From Micromonospora musae (lineage in GTDB: Bacteria > Actinomycetota > Actinomycetes > Mycobacteriales > Micromonosporaceae), in assembly GCF_003626635.1 (NCBI RefSeq), contig NZ_RAZT01000009.1:186001-250000 (forward strand): DNA of 64,000 nucleotides, written 5' to 3'. This document shows, in pieces, positions 43,954 to 51,044 of the stretch (the stretch's first letter is position 1; each line of letters begins with the position of its first letter). Under the pieces are notes generated by a model. It had not been told where the DNA came from, did no database searches, and was given only the letters and a program-made list of their open reading frames with translations. The translations under genes were made by a program, and so were the position numbers.

Positions 43954-45621
43954 ATGGGCGCCATGGCGAACCCGGTGATCCTGACCGTCGACGACGACCC
44001 GGTGGTCTCCCGGGCGGTGGCACGCGACCTGCGTCGCCGCTACGGCGAGCGGTACCGGGTGGTGCGTGCCGGGTCGGGCCCGGAGGCGCTGGACGCGCTA
44101 CGCGAGATCAAGTTGCGCGGGGAACAGGTGGCGTTGCTCCTCGCCGACCACCGGATGCCCGAGATGACCGGAATCGAGTTTCTCGAGGCGGCGATGGACC
44201 TCTTCCCCGCCGCCCGCCGCGTGCTGCTCACCGCGTACGCCGACACGGACGCCGCGATCGAGGCGATCAACGTCGTCGACCTGGACCACTACCTGCTCAA
44301 GCCCTGGCACCCGCCGGAGGAGAAGCTCTACCCGGTCGTGGACGGTCTGCTCGACGCCTGGGCGGCCACCCCGGACGCGGCGCTGACCGAGATCCGCGTG
44401 GTGGGGCACCGCTGGTCCGCCCCCTCGTTCAAGATCCGTGACTTTCTGGCCCGCAACCTCATCCCGTACCGCTGGCTGCTCACCGACGACCCGGAGGGCG
44501 CCCGGTTGCTCGCCGCCGCCGGTGCCAGTGAGACGGACGTGCCGCTGGTGGTCACCGCCGAGGGCAAGACCTTGATCGCGCCATCGGCGGCCGAGCTCGC
44601 CAGCGTGGTGGGGCTCGCCGTGGAGCCGACCACCGACTTCTACGACGTGGTGGTGGTCGGCGGCGGCCCGGCCGGTCTCGGCTCGGCCGTGTACGCGGCG
44701 TCGGAGGGGCTGCGTACGGTGCTGGTGGAGCGGCGCGCCACCGGCGGGCAGGCCGGGCAGAGCAGCCGGATCGAGAACTACCTGGGCTTCCCCGACGGCG
44801 TCTCCGGCGCCCAGCTCACCGACCGGGCCCGCCGGCAGGCGCTCAAGTTCGGCGCCGAGCTGCTCAGCACCCGGGAGGTGGTCGGGTTGACCGAGGCCGG
44901 CGGCGCCCGCCTGCTCCGCTTCGGCGACGGCACCGAGATCGCCGCGCACACCGTGGTACTCGCCACCGGCGTCTCCTACCGGGTGCTCGACGCCCCCGGC
45001 GTGGGTGACTTCACCGGTCGGGGGGTCTTCTACGGAGCCGTCTCCACGGAGGCGCCGAACTGCGTCGACGAGGAGATCTACATCGTCGGCGGGGCCAACT
45101 CCGCCGGTCAGGCGGCGGTCTTCTTCTCCCGCTACGCCGCCCGGGTGCACCTGCTGGTTCGGGGCCCCGACCTGACCGCCTCCATGTCGCGTTACCTGAT
45201 CGACCAGCTGGAGCAGAGCGACCGGATCACCGTGCACCCGCACACCCAGGTGGTCGGCGCGGCCGGCGGCGACCACCTCGAACGGATCACGATCTGCGAC
45301 AGCCGCACCGGCGAGGTACGCACCGCGCAGACCTCCTGGCTCTTCGTCTTCATCGGGGCGGAGCCGAGGACGGAGTGGCTGGACGGGGTGCTGGCCCGGG
45401 ACCGGCGCGGCTTCATCGTCACCGGCCCCGACCTGGTCACCGACGGCAGGCCGCCGGCCGGCTGGGCGCTGCAGCGCGACCCGTACCACCTGGAGACCAG
45501 CCTGCCGGGGGTCTTCGCCGCCGGCGACGTGCGCTCCCAGTCGGTGAAGCGCGTCGCCTCCGCCGTGGGCGAAGGGGCGATGGCCGTGTCGCTGGTGCAC
45601 CGCTACCTGGAGGCGCAGTGA
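43954..45621 (+). CDS. Receiver domain fused to thioredoxin-reductase-like flavoprotein
   Basis: This 555-residue fusion begins with a CheY-like receiver (residues about 5-125; VDDDP, phospho-acceptor Asp65 in LLADHRMP, Lys116 in LLKPW). A short thioredoxin/glutaredoxin-like linker follows (IPYRWLLTDDPE), then a full FAD/NAD(P)H oxidoreductase (VVVGGGPAGLGSA at about 234, IVGGANSAGQAA, AAGDVRS near the end). The redox CxxC of true thioredoxin reductases is absent; one Cys lies in EAPNCVDEE. GGGAGG precedes ATG 43954. The stop overlaps the kinase gene by 4 bp, so a phosphorelay from that kinase could set flavoprotein activity. Confidence 0.88.
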   Translation: MGAMANPVILTVDDDPVVSRAVARDLRRRYGERYRVVRAGSGPEALDALREIKLRGEQVALLLADHRMPEMTGIEFLEAAMDLFPAARRVLLTAYADTDAAIEAINVVDLDHYLLKPWHPPEEKLYPVVDGLLDAWAATPDAALTEIRVVGHRWSAPSFKIRDFLARNLIPYRWLLTDDPEGARLLAAAGASETDVPLVVTAEGKTLIAPSAAELASVVGLAVEPTTDFYDVVVVGGGPAGLGSAVYAASEGLRTVLVERRATGGQAGQSSRIENYLGFPDGVSGAQLTDRARRQALKFGAELLSTREVVGLTEAGGARLLRFGDGTEIAAHTVVLATGVSYRVLDAPGVGDFTGRGVFYGAVSTEAPNCVDEEIYIVGGANSAGQAAVFFSRYAARVHLLVRGPDLTASMSRYLIDQLEQSDRITVHPHTQVVGAAGGDHLERITICDSRTGEVRTAQTSWLFVFIGAEPRTEWLDGVLARDRRGFIVTGPDLVTDGRPPAGWALQRDPYHLETSLPGVFAAGDVRSQSVKRVASAVGEGAMAVSLVHRYLEAQ

Positions 45622-47075
45622 GCACCCCGACCGACCGGCTCACGCCGGAGCAGCTGCGCACCCTGTTCCTGTTCGAGTCGCTCGGCGACGACCAGCTGGC
45701 CTGGCTGGCGGAGCACGGCCGGACGGAGCAGCGCGCCGGCGGCACTGTCGTGTTCGGCGAGGGCGAGGCCGCGACCTGTTTCTTCGTCCTGCTCTCCGGC
45801 TCGGTGACGCTCAGCCGGCGGGTCGGCGACGACGAGGTGGAGCTGAACCGGACCGCCCAGCGGGGGGTGTACGGCGGGGCCACCCAGGCGTACCTCGACG
45901 GCGAGACCGAGCAGGTCTACCGCAACACGATGCGCGCGAACACCGACGCCGAGTTCTTCGTGCTCCCCGCGGAGAGCTTCGCGCAGGCCGTCCGCACCTG
46001 GTTCCCGATGGCGATGCACCTGCTGGAGGGGCTCTTCATCGGGATGCGCAACACCCAGACCCTGGTGGGGGAGCGGGAACGGCTGCTCGCCCTCGGCTCG
46101 CTCTCCGCCGGCCTCACCCACGAGCTGAACAACCCGGCCGCCGCGGCGGTGCGGGCGACCTCGGTGCTGCGCGACCGGGTCGCCGCGATCCGGAGCAAGC
46201 TCGCGATGATCGCCGACGGCCGCCTCGACGGCAGTGGCCTGCACCGTCTCGTGGAGTTGCAGGAGGAGGCGGTGGCCCGGGTGGCGGGCGCGCCGAAGCT
46301 CAGCCCGATGGCCGTCGCCGACGCCGAGGACACGCTGACCGACTGGCTGGACGAGCACGGGGTTCGGGCAGCCTGGGACCTGGCGCCGATCCTGGTCAGC
46401 GGCGGCGCGGACACCGAGTGGTTGACCCGGGTGCGCACCAGCGTCGGCCAGGCCGACCTGGAGACGGCGATCCGGTGGCTCACCTACACCGTCGAGACCG
46501 AGCTGCTGATGCGGGAGATCGGTGAGGCGGTCACCCGGATCTCCGGCCTGGTCGGCGCCGCCAAGCAGTACTCCCAACTCGACCGCGCGCCGTTCCAGGT
46601 CGTCGACGTGCACGACCTGCTCGACGCCACGCTCGTGATGTTCAAGGCGAAGATCCCCGCCGGGGTCCGGCTCGTCAAGGAGTACGACCGGAGCCTGCCG
46701 CCCGTGCCCGCGTACGCCGCGGAGCTGAACCAGGTCTGGACCAACCTCATCGACAACGCGTTGGGCGCGATGGGGGAGACGGGGACGCTGACGGTCCGCA
46801 CCGAGCGGGCGGGTGAGCTGCTCGCCGTGGAGGTCGCCGACACCGGCTCGGGCATTCCGCCGGAGGTGCGCCCGCGCATCTTCGAGCCGTTCTTCACCAC
46901 GAAGCCGGTGGGCAGCGGCACCGGTCTGGGGTTGGACATCTCGTACCGGATCGTCGTGCACAAGCACCACGGCGACATCCGGGTGCGCAGCGAGCCCGGC
47001 GACACGGTCTTCCGGGTGCTGCTGCCGCTGACCGTCGAGCGCCCGCCCACGCCGGATCCGCTCCCCGCGCCCTGA
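45618..47075 (+). CDS. Histidine kinase with N-terminal cyclic-nucleotide-binding-type domain
   Basis: This 485-residue soluble kinase has an N-terminal CAP_ED/cNMP-like domain (about 10-130; GTVVFGEGEAATCFFVLLSGSV). The dimerisation helix carries the phospho-acceptor His168 in LTHELNNP, and an HATPase domain follows (NLIDNALGAMG, DTGSGIPPEV, GTGLGLDISY). There is no transmembrane segment, so it senses a cytosolic signal. The RAEA-type Arg needed for classical cAMP binding is not evident, leaving the ligand open. It is coupled to the receiver-flavoprotein gene by a GTGA overlap. Confidence 0.9.
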   Translation: MSTPTDRLTPEQLRTLFLFESLGDDQLAWLAEHGRTEQRAGGTVVFGEGEAATCFFVLLSGSVTLSRRVGDDEVELNRTAQRGVYGGATQAYLDGETEQVYRNTMRANTDAEFFVLPAESFAQAVRTWFPMAMHLLEGLFIGMRNTQTLVGERERLLALGSLSAGLTHELNNPAAAAVRATSVLRDRVAAIRSKLAMIADGRLDGSGLHRLVELQEEAVARVAGAPKLSPMAVADAEDTLTDWLDEHGVRAAWDLAPILVSGGADTEWLTRVRTSVGQADLETAIRWLTYTVETELLMREIGEAVTRISGLVGAAKQYSQLDRAPFQVVDVHDLLDATLVMFKAKIPAGVRLVKEYDRSLPPVPAYAAELNQVWTNLIDNALGAMGETGTLTVRTERAGELLAVEVADTGSGIPPEVRPRIFEPFFTTKPVGSGTGLGLDISYRIVVHKHHGDIRVRSEPGDTVFRVLLPLTVERPPTPDPLPAP

Positions 47076-47123
47076 CCGTCCCCGTCGGTCGCCGTCACCG
47101 AGCCCGGTGCGGCGATCCCACTG

Positions 47124-47154
47124 TTGACCTCCAGAGCACTCGAACTCCTACCGT
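47124..47154 (+). promoter_or_regulatory. MerR-type promoter with 19-bp spacer
   Basis: TTGACC (47124-47129) and TACCGT (47149-47154) are 19 bp apart, the over-long spacing of promoters activated by MerR-family regulators. The spacer AGAGCACTCGAACTC loosely resembles their CTCAAGNNNACTTGAG core. It reads toward the aldo/keto reductase at 47214. No merR gene lies in the window. Confidence 0.6.
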
Positions 47155-47213
47155 GAGCCGCACGCCCGCCGGGTCTCCCGGCGGGCATCGGTACGACGAC
47201 GGGGAGTTCAGTC

Positions 47214-48263
47214 ATGCGTTACCGCGTTCTCGGCGGCACCGGCATCCAGGTCAGCGTCCACGCGCTGGGCGCGATGATGTTCGGCGCGGTCGGCAACCCG
47301 GACCACGACGAGTGCGTCCGGATCATCCACTCCGCCCTCGACCGGGGGATCAACCTCGTCGACACCGCCGACATGTACTCCGCCGGTGAGTCCGAGGTCA
47401 TCGTCGGCAAGGCGTTGCGGGGCCGGCGGGACGACGTCGTGCTCGCCACCAAGGTCCACTTCCCGATGGGGGAGGGGCGCAACCGCAGCGGCAACTCGCG
47501 GCGCTGGATCGTACGGGCCGTCCAGGAGAGCCTGCGGCGGCTGGGCACCGACTGGATCGACCTCTACCAGGTGCACCGTCCCGACCACACCACCGACGTC
47601 GAGGAGACCCTCGGCGCCCTCACCGACCTGGTCCGGGACGGCACGATCCGGGCCTTCGGCTGCTCCACCTTCCCGGCCGAGGAGATCGTGGAGGCGCAGC
47701 ACGTCTCGCAGCGGCGGGCGCTGGGCCGGTTCCGCACCGAGCAGCCGCCGTACTCGCTGCTCGCCCGGGGCATCGAGGCGGACGTGCTGCCGGTCTGCCA
47801 GCGGTACGGCATGGGTGTGCTCACCTGGAGCCCGCTCGCCTCGGGCTTCCTCTCCGGCCGGTACCGCGACGGTCGCCCCGCCGACCTGACCAGCGGCCGG
47901 GCCACCCTCACCCCGGCCCGCTTCGACCCGGCGCTCCCCGGCAACGCCGCCAAGTACCGGGCGGTCGAGGAGCTGGCGGCCCTGGCCGGGCAGCTCGGCT
48001 GCACGCTGCCGCAGCTGGCGGTGGCGTTCCCCGCCGCGCATCCGGCGGTCACCTCGGTGCTCATCGGGCCGCGCACCATGGCGCAGCTCGACGGGCTGCT
48101 GGCCGGCGCCGAACTGACCCTCGACGACGCCGCGCTCGACCGGATCGACGAGATCGTGGCGCCGGGCACCGACCTGTACGCGGCCGACGGGGTCTGGCGT
48201 CCGCCGGCGCTCACCGACCCGGGGCGTCGCCGCCGACCCGTCGTCGACCGCGCCGCCGCCTGA
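47214..48263 (+). CDS. Aldo/keto reductase
   Basis: This is a 349-residue NADPH-dependent aldo/keto reductase. The tetrad is visible as Asp in VDTADMYS with Tyr in the same motif, Lys in LATKVHFP and His in YQVHRPD. The C-terminal NADP site is VLIGPRTMAQLDG. It is monocistronic, behind a MerR-type promoter, which suggests induction by an electrophile, metal or oxidative stress. The substrate is unknown. Confidence 0.92.
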   Translation: MRYRVLGGTGIQVSVHALGAMMFGAVGNPDHDECVRIIHSALDRGINLVDTADMYSAGESEVIVGKALRGRRDDVVLATKVHFPMGEGRNRSGNSRRWIVRAVQESLRRLGTDWIDLYQVHRPDHTTDVEETLGALTDLVRDGTIRAFGCSTFPAEEIVEAQHVSQRRALGRFRTEQPPYSLLARGIEADVLPVCQRYGMGVLTWSPLASGFLSGRYRDGRPADLTSGRATLTPARFDPALPGNAAKYRAVEELAALAGQLGCTLPQLAVAFPAAHPAVTSVLIGPRTMAQLDGLLAGAELTLDDAALDRIDEIVAPGTDLYAADGVWRPPALTDPGRRRRPVVDRAAA

Positions 48264-48368
48264 CCGTCAGCGGGCGGTGCCGAAGCCGGGCGGTGGGTGG
48301 CGGTGCCGGTGGCGGCGTCCCCGGCGTCGCTGCCCCGCGCGGAGACGGCACGCGGCGCGGCCGGCACG

Positions 48369-48398
48369 CCGCCCGGCGTCGCTGTCGACGCCGGGCGG
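48369..48398. terminator. Hairpin between aldo/keto reductase and Nudix genes
   Basis: CCGCCCGGCGTCG (48369-48381), loop CTGT, and CGACGCCGGGCGG (48386-48398) form a 13-bp perfect stem between convergent genes. It lies 9 bases past the Nudix stop and could serve both strands. Confidence 0.6.
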
Positions 48399-48406
48399 GA
48401 CGCGTT

Positions 48407-48922
48407 TCAGCCGGCGCGGTGGGCGGCCAGGAAGTCGGCGAGCACCCGGGTGTGCGTGTCGAAGGCCAGCTCGACCGGCTCGGTGAGCACCAGCCACTCG
48501 GTGGCCTCCTCGGTCGGCGCCGACGCGGGAAGCTCTTCGGCGCGTTGCTCGGGCAGCACGCCGAAGACCATCATCGTGCCGCCGCGGGGCGCGGAGTGCA
48601 CCGCGAAGAGCGTGGCGTCCCGCGCCGACGCGACCAGGCCGGTCTCCTCCCGCAGCTCCCGGACCAGCGCCTCGTCCCACTCCTCGCCGTACTCGATGAA
48701 GCCGCCGGGCAGGGCGAGCTGCCCGCGGGCGGGCTCGATGTCGCGCCGGACCACCACCACGCCGACGCCGGCCGGGGTGCGTACCGGGAGCACCGCGACC
48801 GCCACCGGCAGCGGGTTGCGCCAGACCGTCTGCCCGCAGACCGCGCAGACCCGCGGCCAGCCGGCCGCCGCCGGGTAGCTCGCCCCGCAGAAGGAACAGT
48901 GAGAGTACGGCGCACCGGTCAT
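48407..48922 (-). CDS. Nudix hydrolase with zinc ribbon
   Basis: This 171-residue protein has an N-terminal zinc ribbon (CSFCG...CAVCG) followed by a Nudix domain with the box GGFIEYGEEWDEALVRELREETGL. It resembles the NudC-side group of Nudix enzymes and hydrolyses a nucleoside diphosphate derivative of unknown identity. ATG 48922 (MTGAPYSHC) is preferred over the longer frame to 48961, whose extra residues fall in the intergenic repeat area. Confidence 0.9.
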   Translation of the reverse strand: MTGAPYSHCSFCGASYPAAAGWPRVCAVCGQTVWRNPLPVAVAVLPVRTPAGVGVVVVRRDIEPARGQLALPGGFIEYGEEWDEALVRELREETGLVASARDATLFAVHSAPRGGTMMVFGVLPEQRAEELPASAPTEEATEWLVLTEPVELAFDTHTRVLADFLAAHRAG

Positions 48923-48961
48923 GCCGCAGCACGTTACCCGCGTGATCGACCGATGCCACAA

Positions 48962-49036
48962 GATCCACTCGACATCCAGGATGTCGGGCTGTCCGAGTCG
49001 CCCGGACAGCCCGACTTCCTTGAAGACGAGTCGATC
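48962..49036. repeat. Dispersed palindromic repeat, family 1, copy B
   Basis: This 75-bp palindrome runs from GATCCACTCGACATCC to ACGAGTCGATC, with inner TGTCGGGCTGTCC pairing with GGACAGCCCGAC. Its final GATC supplies part of the TGA stop of the NADAR gene. With copy C it brackets that gene. Confidence 0.85.
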
Positions 49037-49601
49037 AAGTGCCGGTGGTATCGCGGAGGACGTCGCGGGCGTCCATCAGGGCGAAGCCGAGCAGGTTGGC
49101 GCCGCGCCAGGCGCCCGGGTCGTCGGCGCGCGGGTCCCTGGCGGCGAGCCCGATGCCCCAGACGCGATCCATCGGGCTCGCCTCGACGAGCACCCGATCG
49201 CCGGTGCCGAGCAGGAACTCCCGCAGCCGCGGGTGCTGACCGAACTTCGCGACGCTGCCCGCCACCACGATGTCGTAGCGGGCGGCCTCCCACCGGGCCT
49301 CGACGAAGCCGCGCACCTGCCGGCCGAGCGACTTGGCCCGGTGCGGGTGGGTGGCGGTGAGGATGTGCTCGGCCGTCTCCTCGTCGCCGAAGAGCCGCGC
49401 CTTCTGCCACATCATCCAGTGCTCGGCGGTGGCGAAGGTGCGGTCACCGTCGCCGAACGGGGCGGGCCACCACTGGCTGAGGCAGCCCGCGCCGACGCTG
49501 CCGTCGGGCTGTGGCCGGTGGCCCCAGAAGAAGAGGTAGCGCACGCGCTGGCCGGCGCGCACGGCGGCGGTCAGGTCGTCGACCGAGCGGGGGGAGGGCA
49601 T
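49035..49601 (-). CDS. NADAR-family protein
   Basis: This 188-residue protein has the NADAR/YbiA landmarks SQWWPAPF, FATAEHWMMWQKARLFGD, GNRQ-type GRQVRGF, and DRVWGIGL followed by NLLGFALMDARD. NADAR proteins are N-glycosidase-like enzymes; YbiA acts on riboflavin intermediates and others remove ADP-ribose from guanine in nucleic acids. Which applies here cannot be told. The gene is flanked on both sides by copies of the same 75-bp palindrome (48962-49036 and 49631-49705), and the 3' copy completes its stop codon, hinting at mobilisation or regulation as a unit. Confidence 0.88.
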   Translation of the reverse strand: MPSPRSVDDLTAAVRAGQRVRYLFFWGHRPQPDGSVGAGCLSQWWPAPFGDGDRTFATAEHWMMWQKARLFGDEETAEHILTATHPHRAKSLGRQVRGFVEARWEAARYDIVVAGSVAKFGQHPRLREFLLGTGDRVLVEASPMDRVWGIGLAARDPRADDPGAWRGANLLGFALMDARDVLRDTTGT

Positions 49602-49630
49602 GGACGCAGTGTGCCGGAGAACACCGACAA

Positions 49631-49705
49631 GATCGACTCGGTATCCGTGAAGTCGGGCCGTCGGGGCGTGCCGGAGAGCCCGACTTCCTTGACTCCGAGT
49701 CGATC
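49631..49705. repeat. Dispersed palindromic repeat, family 1, copy C
   Basis: This 75-bp palindrome runs from GATCGACTCGGTATCC to ACTCCGAGTCGATC with inner AAGTCGGGC and GCCCGACTTCC. It lies 30 bp upstream of the NADAR start, 669 bp from copy B. Confidence 0.85.
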
Positions 49706-49825
49706 ACACCGCAGGACCGCGCCGCGCCCCGGTCGGCCGGGACATCCCGCGCCGCCCCGCCCGAGTCGCGCCGAGGCGCCCCCGTGCCCCGCCCGGGTCG
49801 GGCCGGTCGCCCGCGACGCGGTGGC

Positions 49826-50464
49826 TCAGGCCGAGACGCCCGTGTAGAAGGCGGTGACCTGCTCGGCGGCGGCGCGGGCGGCCTCGGGGTCGGTGCCCGC
49901 GGCGACGCTCGCCTCGCGCCAGCGCTCGCTGGCCAGCGTCATGAAGGACCGCCCCTCGGCCGAGGCCGACCACGCCTCGGCGTCCTCCGGACGGACGCCC
50001 GCGCCGGGCGTGCCGAAGTACGTCGCGAGGCCGAGCAGCCCGAGGTCCCAGCCGATGCCGACCGCGCCCGGGCCGAACTGCGCCCACCGGTCGTCGTCGA
50101 CGTGCGCGATGTGGTGCAGCTCGAAACGGGTGCGGTCGCCGTCCTGCGGGGTCAGCCGAACCTCGATCCAGCTGACCTCGCCGCCGTACTCCCACGTCGC
50201 CGTGAAGCTGTGCGGCGGGTCGCAGGTCTCGACGACCCCGCCGGCGTTGCCTTCCAGCTGGTATCGGCCGCCCAGCCGCAGCTCGCCGGAGATCGGCAGG
50301 AACCAGCGGGGGATCCGTTCGGCGTTGGTGCAGGCGTCCCAGACGTCCTCGACCGGCGCGTCGTACGTCTGGCCGATGGTGGTCACGCGGGCCTCGCCGG
50401 CCTCCAGCGTCCGGCTGCCGACCTGCCGCCGGACGGCGTTGATCTGCTCGGTGGCGTCAATCAT
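49826..50464 (-). CDS. SRPBCC (AHSA1-like) protein
   Basis: This is a 212-residue START/Bet v1-fold protein of the AHSA1 group: VTTIGQTYDAPVEDVWDACTNAERIPRWF, then ELRLGGRYQLEGNAGG and a C-terminal YDLGLLGLATYFGTP-like helix. The AHSA1 domain is followed by an extra 50-residue segment. Members coupled to ArsR genes are usually small-molecule-binding or stress proteins of unknown ligand. It overlaps the ArsR gene by 4 bp. Confidence 0.88.
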   Translation of the reverse strand: MIDATEQINAVRRQVGSRTLEAGEARVTTIGQTYDAPVEDVWDACTNAERIPRWFLPISGELRLGGRYQLEGNAGGVVETCDPPHSFTATWEYGGEVSWIEVRLTPQDGDRTRFELHHIAHVDDDRWAQFGPGAVGIGWDLGLLGLATYFGTPGAGVRPEDAEAWSASAEGRSFMTLASERWREASVAAGTDPEAARAAAEQVTAFYTGVSA

Positions 50465-51009
50465 CGTGCTCTCCTGTCATCGGGGACTTCCGTGGCTCGC
50501 CGCCGTGGCCGCTCGCCCTGGTCGGTGGACGCCTGCCGCCGTGGCTGCTCGCCCTGGTCGGTGGACGCCTGCCGCCCTGGCCGCTCGCCCCCGCCGGTGG
50601 GCGCCGGCCGGCGCGGCCGTTCGTTCGGGTCGGTGGTGGCCTGCGGCGGCGGCCCGTCGGGGGTGTCGCCGGACTGGTCCCGCAGTCGCCGCTCCCGCTT
50701 GCCACGGGCGAGCTCGGTGGCGAGCGCGCTCAGCGGTGGGGTCCAGAACCGGCGGAAGTGGTCGAGCCACTGGTCGACGTCGTGCAGCGGGCGCGGGTCG
50801 ACCGCGTAGAGCCGGCGCGTGCCGTCGGGCCGGACGGTGGCGAACCCGTTGAGGCGCAGGACCTTCAGGTGCTGTGAGACGGCCGGCTGGGAGATGCCGA
50901 ACTCGCGCTGGATCACCGCGCAGATGTCGCCCGCGGTCGTCTCGCCCCCGGCGAGCAGCTCGAGGATGCGGCGCCGCACCGGGTCGCCCAACACGTCGAA
51001 GGCATGCAC
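50461..51009 (-). CDS. ArsR-family regulator with repetitive C-terminal tail
   Basis: This 182-residue protein has a standard ArsR winged helix in the first 100 residues (ALGDPVRRRILELLAGGETTAGDICA, ISQPAVSQHLKVLR). No cysteine metal site is evident. The last 80 residues are a low-complexity tail of about 12-residue units such as ASTDQGEQPRRQ, encoded by a 36-bp tandem repeat. It probably represses itself and the SRPBCC gene. The GTG at 51009 lies six bases from a -10 element, suggesting a leaderless transcript. Confidence 0.88.
   Translation of the reverse strand: MHAFDVLGDPVRRRILELLAGGETTAGDICAVIQREFGISQPAVSQHLKVLRLNGFATVRPDGTRRLYAVDPRPLHDVDQWLDHFRRFWTPPLSALATELARGKRERRLRDQSGDTPDGPPPQATTDPNERPRRPAPTGGGERPGRQASTDQGEQPRRQASTDQGERPRRRATEVPDDRRAR
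50502..50610. repeat. 36-bp tandem repeat inside the ArsR gene
   Basis: Units begin at 50502, 50538 and 50574, the third diverged. Because 36 is a multiple of three, copy changes lengthen or shorten the protein tail by 12 residues without a frameshift. Confidence 0.75.
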
Positions 51010-51015
51010 CCAGAA

Positions 51016-51044
51016 GTTATATCAGCGCCAGGTTAATTAAGTAA
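51016..51044 (-). promoter_or_regulatory. Promoter of the arsR-SRPBCC operon
   Basis: Read leftward, TTACTT (51044-51039) and TATAAC (51021-51016) are separated by 17 bp; the -10 ends six bases before the GTG start. This is one of the few A+T-rich patches in the region and overlaps the end of the molybdenum-hydroxylase gene. Confidence 0.45.
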
